DNA from: Euzebyaceae bacterium
GTDB lineage: Bacteria; Actinomycetota; Nitriliruptoria; Euzebyales; Egibacteraceae
Assembly (NCBI GenBank): GCA_013696915.1
Contig: JACCXR010000259.1
Coordinates: 1-28,610, forward strand
DNA length: 28,610 nt
Direction: 5' to 3'
The translations under genes and the position numbers were made by a program. Each line of letters begins with the position of its first letter. Position 1 is the first letter of the stretch. The notes beneath the pieces were generated by a model. That model ran no database searches. It was not told where the DNA came from and saw only the letters and a list, made by a program, of their open reading frames with translations. Of the stretch, positions 21,771-28,610 are shown in pieces.

Positions 21771-24116
21771 ATGGCCATCTCCGCCGACCATGCCTCGCTG
21801 ATCGTCCCGGGCTTGCTTCCGCCGGACCCTGCGCTCGAGCGCTACTGGGTCCGACCCGGTGGCGCCACGGTCGTCGCGGTCACCGGCGGCGACGTCCTTA
21901 CGGTCATCGATCCGCAGGGCCGTCAGCAGGCGGAGCTCACGGTCCTGGCGGTGTCCGGTGGCGAGGGGTTCGGCGCCCTCGACGTGCAGCCCGACGGGCC
22001 GGCCACGGTGCTCCAGAACCTGACGCTGCACGCGGGCGATGACGGCGAAGCGGTCCTCGCCGCCCTCGCCGCGCGTGGCCTCGACCCCCACGACGCGCGG
22101 GCCGCCCACCTGTTCGGCGAGTGGTCGGTCGCCGGCGCGTCGGCGACCTTCACCGCGACGCGCGAGGCGGTCTGCGTCGTCGCGGCCCCGGGCGGGCGCA
22201 TGGCGGTCGACGAGCAGGATCCCCCCTCGGAGCTGCGGCTCCACGTGTCCAGGGCCTCGCCGCGCCCGCGGCGGGAGATCGAGCTGCCCCCTCCGCTGGC
22301 CGAGCCCATCCTCGATCTGCGGATCGATCGCGCCACGGCCCGCGATTACGAGGTCTCCGAAGGCCAGTACATCCAGATCATCGATGTCGAGGGCCGGCAG
22401 TGCTCCGACTTCCTGGCTTTCCATCGCCGCCAGCTCTCCGACGGCATCCAGCGAGGCCTGGACGCCACCACCACGCGGACGCTCATGGGCAACGCGCACC
22501 CCGTGCCGGGGTTGCACGGCAAGTTCTACGACCAGGACATGCAGCCCCTGTGCGAGGTGGTCCGCGACACGGTGGGACGCCACGACACCTTCGCCCTGGC
22601 GTGCAACGCGAAGTACTACGAGGACATGGGCTACCCCGGGCACACCAACTGCAGCGACAACTTCAACGCCCGGCTCGAGCGCTACGCGATCGAGCGGCGT
22701 CGGGGTTGGCCCGCGCTCAACTTCTTCTACAACACCGCCTTCGACGACGACCACGTGATGGTCCTCGACGAGCCGTGGTCCCGACCAGGGGACTACGTGC
22801 TCGTGCGCGCCCTGACCGACCTCGTGTGCGCGTCCTCGGCGTGCCCGGACGACATCGACCCCTCGAACGCATGGAACCCCACGGACATCCATGTGCGCGT
22901 GTACGCGGGCGAGCGCCCGTTCTCCGTCGCCGTGGCCCACCGGGTCACCCCGGACGCGCAACCGAGGCTGACGAAGCGGACCGGCTTCCATCCTCGGACC
23001 AGCCAGCGCAGCAGCACCATGGTGGAGTACCGGGGGTACTGGCTCCCCGCGGTCTACGACGACCACGGGGCGATCGCGGAGTACTGGGCGTGCCGGGAGC
23101 GGGTGGCCGTGATGGACCTGTCCCCCCTGCGCAAGTTCGAGGTCCTGGGGCCCGACGCCGAGGCGCTCCTGCAGTGGGCGGTGACCCGCAATGTCCGGAA
23201 GCTGTCCGTGGGCCAGGTCTCCTACACGGCCGTGTGCAACTCCACGGGCGGCATGATCGACGACGCGACGGTGTTCCGCATGGGCGAGGACAACTTCCGC
23301 TTCGTCGGGGGCGACGACTACGACGGTGTGTGGCTGCGCGAGCAGGCCGAGCAGCGCGGGCTGCGGCGGGTCTGGGTCAAGGACTCCACCGACCAGCTGC
23401 ACAACATCGCGGTCCAGGGGCCGGCCAGCCGGGACCTCCTCGCCGGCATCGTCTGGACCGCGCCCGACCGTCCCGACTTGGTTGACCTGTCCTGGTTCCG
23501 GTTCGTCGTGGGCCGGCTGGGCGGGCACGACGGCATCGCGGTGATCGTGTCTCGGACGGGCTACTCGGGCGAACTCGGCTACGAGCTGTGGTGCCACCCC
23601 GACGACGCGGTGGCGGTCTGGGACGCCGTGTGGGAGGCGGGCGAGCCGCACGGCCTGACGCCCCTGGGGCTGGAGGCGCTCGACATGCTCCGCATCGAGT
23701 CCGGCCTCGTGTTCGCCGGCTATGAGTTCGACGACCAGATCGACCCCTTCGAGGCCGGCATCGCGTTCACCGTGCCGCTGAAGTCCAAAGAGGACGACTT
23801 CTCCGGCCGCCAGGCCCTCCAGGCGCGCAAGGCGAGCCCGCAGCGCACGCTCGTCGGGCTCGAGCTGGCGGGCAACGAGACCGCTGGCCACGGCGACTGC
23901 GTCCACGTCGGTCGCCAGCAGGTGGGGGTGGTGACGAGCGGGACGCGATCGCCGGTGCTGCGCAAGAACGTCGCGCTGTGCCGCATGGCCGTGCAGTTCG
24001 CTGAGCCGGGCACCGCGGTGGAGGTCGGCAAGCTCGACGGGCACTCCAAGCGCATCCCGGCGACCGTCGTCTCCTTCCCGTTCTACGACCCCGGCAAGGA
24101 GCGACCCCGCTCCTGA
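21771..24116 (+). CDS. tdm: Trimethylamine N-oxide demethylase (DUF1989 plus GcvT domains)
   Basis: The 781-residue protein has the two-domain architecture of TMAO demethylase, which splits TMAO into dimethylamine and formaldehyde, with a folate domain taking up the C1 unit. The N-terminal part (to about residue 400) includes a DUF1989 domain with C278 (LACNAKYYEDMG), H291 and C294 (GHTNCSDNF) and C358 (SSACPDDI). The 16- and 64-residue spacing equals that of the zinc-site cysteines I recall for Methylocella silvestris Tdm. From about residue 418 a GcvT-like domain follows (VAVMDLSPLRKFEVLGPDAE, GYSGELGYELWCHPDD, ESGLVFAGYEFDD). It lies directly before tmm, which supplies its substrate. The start has no good ribosome binding site and may rely on coupling to the mini-gene upstream. 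Confidence 0.92.
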   Translation: MAISADHASLIVPGLLPPDPALERYWVRPGGATVVAVTGGDVLTVIDPQGRQQAELTVLAVSGGEGFGALDVQPDGPATVLQNLTLHAGDDGEAVLAALAARGLDPHDARAAHLFGEWSVAGASATFTATREAVCVVAAPGGRMAVDEQDPPSELRLHVSRASPRPRREIELPPPLAEPILDLRIDRATARDYEVSEGQYIQIIDVEGRQCSDFLAFHRRQLSDGIQRGLDATTTRTLMGNAHPVPGLHGKFYDQDMQPLCEVVRDTVGRHDTFALACNAKYYEDMGYPGHTNCSDNFNARLERYAIERRRGWPALNFFYNTAFDDDHVMVLDEPWSRPGDYVLVRALTDLVCASSACPDDIDPSNAWNPTDIHVRVYAGERPFSVAVAHRVTPDAQPRLTKRTGFHPRTSQRSSTMVEYRGYWLPAVYDDHGAIAEYWACRERVAVMDLSPLRKFEVLGPDAEALLQWAVTRNVRKLSVGQVSYTAVCNSTGGMIDDATVFRMGEDNFRFVGGDDYDGVWLREQAEQRGLRRVWVKDSTDQLHNIAVQGPASRDLLAGIVWTAPDRPDLVDLSWFRFVVGRLGGHDGIAVIVSRTGYSGELGYELWCHPDDAVAVWDAVWEAGEPHGLTPLGLEALDMLRIESGLVFAGYEFDDQIDPFEAGIAFTVPLKSKEDDFSGRQALQARKASPQRTLVGLELAGNETAGHGDCVHVGRQQVGVVTSGTRSPVLRKNVALCRMAVQFAEPGTAVEVGKLDGHSKRIPATVVSFPFYDPGKERPRS

Positions 24117-24151
24117 CCGCAACGCTCAACAAACAGCCAAGGAGGAAGCAC

Positions 24152-25540
24152 ATGGCATCACGGGTGGCGATCATCGGCGCGGGACCGAGCGGCCTCGCGC
24201 AGCTGCACGCGTTCTGCGAGGCGCGCAAGAAGGGCGCGGACGTCCCAGAGCTCGTGTGCTTCGAGAAGCAGAGCGACTGGGGCGGCCTGTGGAACTACAC
24301 CTGGCGCACCGGGACCGACGAGTACGGGGAGCTGGTCCACAGCAGCATGTACCGCTACTTGTGGTCGAACGGCCCCAAGGAGTGCCTCGAGTTCGCCGAC
24401 TACACCTTCGAGGACCACTTCGGCAGACCGATCCCCTCCTTCCCCCCGCGCGAGGCGCTGTTCGACTACATCACCGGGCGGGCCGCCAAGAGCGACGTCC
24501 GGCGCTTCATCCAGTTCAGCACCGCCGTCCGATGGGTCAGCTTCGAAGAGGAGCGGGGGACCTTCCGCGTCACCGTCGAGCGCCTCAACGACCGGGACAC
24601 CCGGACCGAGGAGTTCGACCACGTCATCGTCGCGAGCGGCCACTTCTCCGTGCCCAACACGCCGGCCTACGACGGCTTCAGGCAGTTCCCCGGCCGCATC
24701 ATGCACTCTCATGACGTCCGCGATGCCCAGGAGTTCACGGGCAAGCGTCTCCTGGTGCTGGGCAGCAGCTACTCGGCGGAGGACATCGCCCTGCAGTCCC
24801 GGAAGTACGGCGCCGAGTCGGTGACGATCTCCTATCGCACCGCGCCGATGGGCTTTGAGTGGCCAGACGGGATCGAGGAGGTCCCCCTGCTGCGCGAGGT
24901 CGACGGCAGGACCGCGCACTTCGCCGACGGGACCACCAGGGACGTCGACGTGATCGTCCTGTGCACCGGCTACCAGCACTACTTCCCCTACATCGAGGAC
25001 AGCCTGCGCCTGCGCACCACGAACGTGCTCTACCCGCCGAACCTCTACAAGGGCGTCTTCTGGCTCGACAACCCGCGGTTGGCCTACCTGGGGATGCAGG
25101 ACCAGTACTACACCTTCACGCTGTTCGACGCGGAGGCCTGGTACGCCCGCGATCACGTCCTGGGCCGCATCTTCCTGCCGCCCCGCGAGGAGATGGAGGA
25201 GGACATCGCCGCGTGGCGGGCCCGGGAGGCGGAGCTGGCCGATCCCCTCGAGCAGATCGACTTCCAGGCCGACCACATGGAGGAGCTCCTCAAGGAGGTG
25301 GACTACCCCGCCTTCGACGTCCAGCTGACCCGCGACGCGTTCAAGGCGTGGGAGCACCACAAGGAGGAGAGCATCATCGGCTACCGCGACCGTGCGTTCG
25401 CCTCGCCCTGCACGGGCACGATGGCGCCCCTGCACCACGAGGCGTGGTGGGACGAGATGGACGACTCCATGTCGACGTTCCTCGGTGACGGCAGGAGGAG
25501 GGACGAGTTCTCGGCGTCAGCCGCCCCCAGGCCCGCCTGA
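24152..25540 (+). CDS. tmm: Trimethylamine monooxygenase (flavin-containing)
   Basis: The 462-residue protein is a flavin-containing monooxygenase closely resembling bacterial Tmm of marine bacteria, which oxidises TMA to TMAO with NADPH and O2. It has the FAD site GAGPSG (residues 9-14), CFEKQSDWGGLWNYTWRTG, HSSMYRYLWSNGPKECLEF, the FMO signature FPGRIMHSHD (from F179), the NADPH site VLGSSYSAED (Y207 matches a tyrosine known to be important in characterised Tmm), and TISYRTAPMGFEWPDGIEE. AAGGAGGAAGCAC precedes the ATG. The location, 35 bases after tdm, supports the TMA to TMAO to dimethylamine sequence. Some Tmm enzymes also act on dimethyl sulfide and indole. Confidence 0.96.
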   Translation: MASRVAIIGAGPSGLAQLHAFCEARKKGADVPELVCFEKQSDWGGLWNYTWRTGTDEYGELVHSSMYRYLWSNGPKECLEFADYTFEDHFGRPIPSFPPREALFDYITGRAAKSDVRRFIQFSTAVRWVSFEEERGTFRVTVERLNDRDTRTEEFDHVIVASGHFSVPNTPAYDGFRQFPGRIMHSHDVRDAQEFTGKRLLVLGSSYSAEDIALQSRKYGAESVTISYRTAPMGFEWPDGIEEVPLLREVDGRTAHFADGTTRDVDVIVLCTGYQHYFPYIEDSLRLRTTNVLYPPNLYKGVFWLDNPRLAYLGMQDQYYTFTLFDAEAWYARDHVLGRIFLPPREEMEEDIAAWRAREAELADPLEQIDFQADHMEELLKEVDYPAFDVQLTRDAFKAWEHHKEESIIGYRDRAFASPCTGTMAPLHHEAWWDEMDDSMSTFLGDGRRRDEFSASAAPRPA

Positions 25541-25587
25541 CCGGGCCGCTCCGCCAGCGATCGTCGCCCTGCCGTAAGGAACCCGCC

Positions 25588-26922
25588 ATGTCACGCTCGT
25601 CAATCCGCTACCTCGTCGTTGGCGCCGGTGTCCACGGGCTGTCGACCGCCTGGCACCTCGCAGGCCAGCTCAAGGCGCGGGGCGCCGGGGACGGCAGTGA
25701 CATTCTCGTCATCGACAAGGCCCACGTGGGCGCCGGCGCGTCGGGGATCGCCTGCGGGGTGATCCGCAACAACTACTTCCAGCCGGCCATGCGATCGCTC
25801 ATGGCCCACTCCGTGGAGATCTGGGAGTCCGACCCCGAGGCGTTCGCCTACTCGGGCGTCGGCTACCTCCAGGCAGCGCCCGACGTCATGGAGGCGGGTG
25901 TGGTCAAGATCGCCCAGGAGCAGCAGGCGATCGGCTACCCGTCGCGGCTGATCCAGGGCGAGGCGGATTGCCGGCGCTACATGAAGGCGCTGTTCTCCGA
26001 CTGGCAGGCCCAGGGCATCACGACCGTCCTGCACGAGCTCCGCGGAGGTTTCGCCAACAACCGCGCCTCGATGGACGGCCTCGCCGACAAGGCCCGGAGC
26101 GAGGGGGTCGAGATCCGCACCGGCGTGACCGTCACGGGCATGACCGTCGAACGCGGCGCGGTCACCGCCGTGGAGACGGACCAGGGCTCCATCGCCTGCG
26201 AACAGCTCGTCGTCGCCGTCGGCCCGTGGATCCGCGACCTCTGGCGCATGCTCGAGCTGCCCGAGCGCATCGACGTCCACGCCCCGAACGGCGGTGTCCG
26301 CGCCGACCAGCCGATGTGGACCTACTGGGCGCTGCAGGAGGGCACCCTGCGCGTCGACCCCGGGCTCCTGGTGGACGACGAGGACCAGCCGCCGCCCGTC
26401 GTCCACGTCGACAGCGACGCGCCGCTGCACGACGACACCGACGGCTCGCTCATCACCGACCAGCTCTGGGGCATCTACTACAAGCCAGACCCCTACTTCG
26501 GAGGGGTGCAGGGCGGGGCCGTCCCGCAGGTGGTGCCGCGTCCCGCGGGCGAGGTCGCGGTCGACCCCTACGGCCCCGACAGTCCGGACTTCGTCGTGGG
26601 CGGCGAGTTCCGCCGGATATGGAGCTCCGCTCTGGCCCATTGCCACAAGCGGCTGCAGGGCCAGGGTCACCTCATGTCGCCGGAGCCGTCGGGGGGCATC
26701 GGCTGCTTCACGCCCGACAGCTTCCCGATCTTCGATGCGCTCCGCGAGAACGCCTACGTCATCGCCGACTCGAACCACGGGTACAAGATGATCGGCGTCG
26801 GCGCGTTGGTCGCCGGCGAGCTGCTGGGCGACCGCAGCGACCTCCTTGAGCCGTTCCGCCTCTCGCGGTACTCCACGGGCGCGCTGCACCCGACGAGCAC
26901 GTCTCCCTTCCCTTGGAGCTGA
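25588..26922 (+). CDS. DAO-family FAD-dependent oxidoreductase, candidate methylated-amine oxidase
   Basis: The 444-residue protein is a DAO/SoxB-like flavoprotein: IRYLVVGAGVHGLSTAWHL (FAD site near residue 7-25), GAGASGIACGVIRNNYFQPA, EQLVVAVGPWIRDLW, and the C-terminal SPEPSGGIGCFTPDSFPIFD and YVIADSNHGYKMIGVGALVA. It differs from the beta subunit in the mgd operon by an insertion-rich middle (about residues 225-330, with acidic and proline-rich stretches and YYKPDPYFGGVQGG). It is not accompanied by alpha, gamma or delta subunits. The gene starts 47 bases after tmm with a TAAGGAAC ribosome binding site. The substrate is unknown. Since no dimethylamine monooxygenase genes are seen here, dimethylamine or an N-methyl derivative is the most attractive guess. 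Confidence 0.85.
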   Translation: MSRSSIRYLVVGAGVHGLSTAWHLAGQLKARGAGDGSDILVIDKAHVGAGASGIACGVIRNNYFQPAMRSLMAHSVEIWESDPEAFAYSGVGYLQAAPDVMEAGVVKIAQEQQAIGYPSRLIQGEADCRRYMKALFSDWQAQGITTVLHELRGGFANNRASMDGLADKARSEGVEIRTGVTVTGMTVERGAVTAVETDQGSIACEQLVVAVGPWIRDLWRMLELPERIDVHAPNGGVRADQPMWTYWALQEGTLRVDPGLLVDDEDQPPPVVHVDSDAPLHDDTDGSLITDQLWGIYYKPDPYFGGVQGGAVPQVVPRPAGEVAVDPYGPDSPDFVVGGEFRRIWSSALAHCHKRLQGQGHLMSPEPSGGIGCFTPDSFPIFDALRENAYVIADSNHGYKMIGVGALVAGELLGDRSDLLEPFRLSRYSTGALHPTSTSPFPWS

Positions 26923-26939
26923 GCCCAGATCCTGACCGC

Positions 26940-27650
26940 GTGAGCGGCGCGTCCATAGATCCGTCGCCTCCGCGTGGGCTCTTCATCGAGCATCAGGCCG
27001 ACGCCCATCCCGGCTACCTCGGCGACCGAGCGGTCGAGCGCGGAGCCGACGTCGTCATCCACGCGCCAGCCGCCGGGGCGTTCCCCGACCCCTGCGACTT
27101 CGACTTCGTGGTGGCGCTCGGCTCCTCCGACGCCGCCTACGACGACACCCTCTCCTACGGCGAGGCTGAGCGCGCGCTGCTGAAGGAAGCGGTGGAGCGG
27201 GACGTCCCGGTTCTGGGCGTCTGCTTCGGCGCGCAGATGCTCGCGCGGACGCTCGGCGGCGAGGTCCGGAGGATGGAACGCCCCGAGATCGGTTGGGCGG
27301 CGGTGGAGACGACTGAGCCGGCGCTGATCGAGCCGGGCCCGTGGCTCACGTGGCACTTCGACGCGTTCATCACCCCGCCGGGCGCCGTCCAGATCGCTCG
27401 CACCCCCCAGGCCGCGCAGGCGTTCGTGCACGGTCCGCACCTCGGAGTGCAGTTCCACCCCGAGGCGACGGTGTCAAGCGTCGCCAGCTGGGCGCGCACC
27501 TACGCGGACGTCATCGCGGGCGCGGGGGGGAGCGTGGACGCGCTGAACGCCGAGACCAGGAGACGAGCGGCGCGGGCAAGGGCTGCGGCTCACCGGCTCT
27601 TCGACCGGTTCTGGGACCGCGCCCTTGCAGCCCGTGCGGCATCCAGATGA
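26940..27650 (+). CDS. Class-I glutamine amidotransferase-like protein
   Basis: The product (236 residues from the GTG at 26940) has a class-I amidotransferase triad: C95 in LGVCFGAQMLA, with H173 and E175 in VQFHPEA. It lacks any fused synthetase domain. Stand-alone members hydrolyse gamma-glutamyl bonds (PuuD-type) or serve as GuaA-like amidotransferase subunits. Being last in the methylated-amine operon, it could hydrolyse a gamma-glutamylated amine such as gamma-glutamylmethylamide or a dimethyl equivalent; that is inference. The start is uncertain: a TTG at 26913 overlaps the upstream stop, and the GTG at 26940 lacks a clear ribosome binding site. The C-terminal 50 residues form an arginine/alanine-rich helix. 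Confidence 0.82.
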   Translation: MSGASIDPSPPRGLFIEHQADAHPGYLGDRAVERGADVVIHAPAAGAFPDPCDFDFVVALGSSDAAYDDTLSYGEAERALLKEAVERDVPVLGVCFGAQMLARTLGGEVRRMERPEIGWAAVETTEPALIEPGPWLTWHFDAFITPPGAVQIARTPQAAQAFVHGPHLGVQFHPEATVSSVASWARTYADVIAGAGGSVDALNAETRRRAARARAAAHRLFDRFWDRALAARAASR

Positions 27651-27673
27651 TCCCGAAGTGGCACCATGCTGGT

Positions 27674-27910
27674 ATGAGCAAGCAGATCGCGGTCCGGCTC
27701 CCGGATGACCTCGTGGACTTCATCGATCAGCTCATCGACCGTGGTGATGCCACCAGCCGGGCGGTTGTCGTCGCCAGGGCGGTCGCCAAAGAGAGACGGC
27801 GGGAGATCGCCGCGCGCGACGCGGCCATCCTGGCTCCGCTCGGCGACGACCCTGATCTCGACAGCCTGGCGGAGTACATGGCGCGCACGCCCTTGGACGA
27901 CCTCGACTGA
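27674..27910 (+). CDS. MazE-like ribbon-helix-helix antitoxin, orphan
   Basis: The 78-residue protein starts MSKQIAVRLPDDLVDFIDQL, the strand-helix-helix of ribbon-helix-helix DNA-binding antitoxins. Its second half (DLDSLAEYMARTPLDDLD) resembles the toxin-binding tail of actinobacterial MazE antitoxins. The true start is the ATG at 27674; the long open frame upstream is a shadow. Such genes are normally followed by an overlapping mazF. Here only 47 bases separate it from a converging membrane protein gene, and no toxin is present, so it is either an orphan antitoxin or a repurposed small regulator. There is no good ribosome binding site; the message may be nearly leaderless. Confidence 0.85.
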   Translation: MSKQIAVRLPDDLVDFIDQLIDRGDATSRAVVVARAVAKERRREIAARDAAILAPLGDDPDLDSLAEYMARTPLDDLD

Positions 27911-27950
27911 CCCCCCTTCCGGGGAAGCGGCCCGCACGGTGGGTGAGACT

Positions 27951-27969
27951 GGGGGCGCTAGGCGCCCCC
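27951..27969. terminator. Hairpin at a convergent gene junction, possible bidirectional terminator
   Basis: A perfect 8-base stem, GGGGGCGC and GCGCCCCC with loop TAG, lies between the antitoxin gene and the end of the converging membrane protein gene, whose stop codon is in the loop. Its strength and position suggest transcript ending in both directions. No U-tract is present, which is common in GC-rich actinobacteria. Confidence 0.5.
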
Positions 27970-28290
27970 GACCCCCGTGCCGTCTCCTCGCGGCGGCGGC
28001 GCGGGCTCGGCCCGGCCCGTCGTGCCTGGCCCTCCGGCGCCGGTCCGCACGGCGGGCTCGCCATGGTCGATGTGGGCCCCGCCGCCGTGGCGCATGGCCC
28101 GTTCGAGCCCGATCTGCTCGTAAAGCTCCAGCGCCTTGACGTACTCGCGGTTCTCCTCCTTCGTCTGCGCCACGTGCCACGCGATCCACAGCGCGAAGGC
28201 GATGACGACCAGCGCCACCTCGATGCCGACGAAGGGGTAGAGCGCGCCGATGTCCTCCGGGTTGCTGAACGAGTCGAGGCCGGTGTTCAT
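27958..28290 (-). CDS. Small single-helix membrane protein coupled to the ammonium transporter gene
   Basis: The 110-residue product has a polar N-terminus (MNTGLDSFSNPEDIGALYPF), one transmembrane helix at about residues 20-42 (VGIEVALVVIAFALWIAWHV), an amphipathic charged helix (QTKEENREYVKALELYEQIG) and a disordered Gly/Pro/Ala-rich tail. The ATG overlaps the stop of the ammonium transporter gene (ATGA) and has a GGAGGGACGC ribosome binding site. I do not recognise a family. The coupling suggests a stoichiometric partner or regulator of the transporter. Confidence 0.82.
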   Translation of the reverse strand: MNTGLDSFSNPEDIGALYPFVGIEVALVVIAFALWIAWHVAQTKEENREYVKALELYEQIGLERAMRHGGGAHIDHGEPAVRTGAGGPGTTGRAEPAPPPRGDGTGVGGA

Positions 28291-28610
28291 GCGTCCCTCC
28301 GTGATGCGTCCTCGGTGGCGATGCTGCCGGGCAGTGTGGCGACGCCGTCTTCGATTGCCGCCGCCCGCTCGATGGTCTCGAACGGGGTCTCGTGCTCCTG
28401 GAAGTACGGGTAGGCGTCCCCGTAGTCGTGGGTGTCGAGGCCCGCCAGCTCGACCGCACGCGGGACTCGCAGCAGCCCGAAGCGGTCGAGCACCTTGCAG
28501 AGGACGAAGGCCGGCAGGAAGCCGAGCACCCCGAACATGATGACGGCGCCGATGAGGTTGCCGAGCGGGTTGACCGCCGGGAGGCCCTCGGCGGTGGTGA
28601 ACCACGGCGA
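28287..28610 (-). CDS. amt: Ammonium transporter, C-terminal part (runs off the window)
   Basis: The frame is open to the window edge and encodes the last 107 residues of an Amt/MEP/Rh-family ammonium channel. It contains the end of the penultimate loop and last helix (NPLGNLIGAVIMFGVLGFLP), the conserved cytoplasmic start RVPRAVELAGLD, and an equivalent of the HGxxAY motif (HDYGDAYPYF). The tail after that motif is about 30 residues longer than in short Amts and acidic. The N-terminal part lies outside the window. Next to a locus that releases ammonia from methylamines, it could recover or regulate ammonium, or carry methylammonium, a known Amt substrate. Confidence 0.8.
   Translation of the reverse strand, partial: SPWFTTAEGLPAVNPLGNLIGAVIMFGVLGFLPAFVLCKVLDRFGLLRVPRAVELAGLDTHDYGDAYPYFQEHETPFETIERAAAIEDGVATLPGSIATEDASRRDA

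Noticed and set aside
21144..24122. 992-codon minus-strand open frame opposite tdm
   Set aside because: Composition is dominated by Arg, Gly, Val, His and Asp, as expected of antisense to GC3-rich genes; no motifs were seen, and the plus strand is clearly tdm and the small genes.
1..28610. CRISPR arrays, tRNA or rRNA genes, and insertion sequences
   Set aside because: No regularly spaced repeats, no tRNA cloverleaf or rRNA core sequence, and no transposase were seen on either strand.

Overview
The window is GC-rich, densely packed DNA with many GTG starts and stop/start overlaps. This, together with actinobacterial-style genes (a long DUF3417-type glucan phosphorylase, a MazE-like antitoxin), suggests a member of the Actinomycetota; the genus cannot be read from the sequence. 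Most of the window (about 6.3-27 kb) is a methylated-amine catabolic island.

Left flank (1-6.2 kb, plus strand): an alpha-glucan phosphorylase, a GH13 alpha-glucosidase-type enzyme, a free-standing NuoF-like NADH/FMN/[4Fe-4S] subunit and a DUF983 membrane protein. At 6.27-6.33 kb it meets the minus-strand operon convergently, at a junction rich in CTAG palindromes.

Minus-strand operon (15.1 to 6.3 kb, transcribed right to left): an XRE-cupin regulator, then four sarcosine oxidase-like subunits in the order beta, delta, alpha, gamma (the mgdABCD order of N-methylglutamate dehydrogenase), then formate-tetrahydrofolate ligase (fhs) and a divergent folD. These would oxidise N-methylglutamate, pass the C1 unit to tetrahydrofolate and release formate with ATP recovery.

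Plus-strand operon (15.2 to 27.6 kb): gamma-glutamylmethylamide synthetase (gmaS), the three N-methylglutamate synthase subunits (mgsA, mgsB, mgsC), an unrecognised 154-residue protein, a ten-helix DMT transporter overlapping two mini-genes of 104 and 36 codons, then trimethylamine N-oxide demethylase (tdm, DUF1989 plus GcvT), trimethylamine monooxygenase (tmm), an uncharacterised DAO-family flavoprotein and a class-I glutamine amidotransferase-like protein. Read together: TMA to TMAO (Tmm), TMAO to dimethylamine plus formaldehyde (Tdm), [dimethylamine to methylamine: no DmmDABC seen], methylamine to gamma-glutamylmethylamide (GmaS), to N-methylglutamate (MgsABC), to glutamate plus C1-THF (MgdABCD), to formate (FolD-like, Fhs). 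The DAO-family protein next to tmm is the obvious candidate for the unfilled dimethylamine step.

Right edge: an orphan MazE-like antitoxin gene, and on the minus strand the 3' end of an ammonium transporter gene translationally coupled to a small single-helix membrane protein. Ammonia handling fits a locus that releases nitrogen from methylamines.

The most unusual items are the FolD with three substituted catalytic positions, the missing dimethylamine step beside an uncharacterised flavoprotein, the transporter plus mini-gene overlap chain, and a two-copy interspersed repeat whose hairpins covary.
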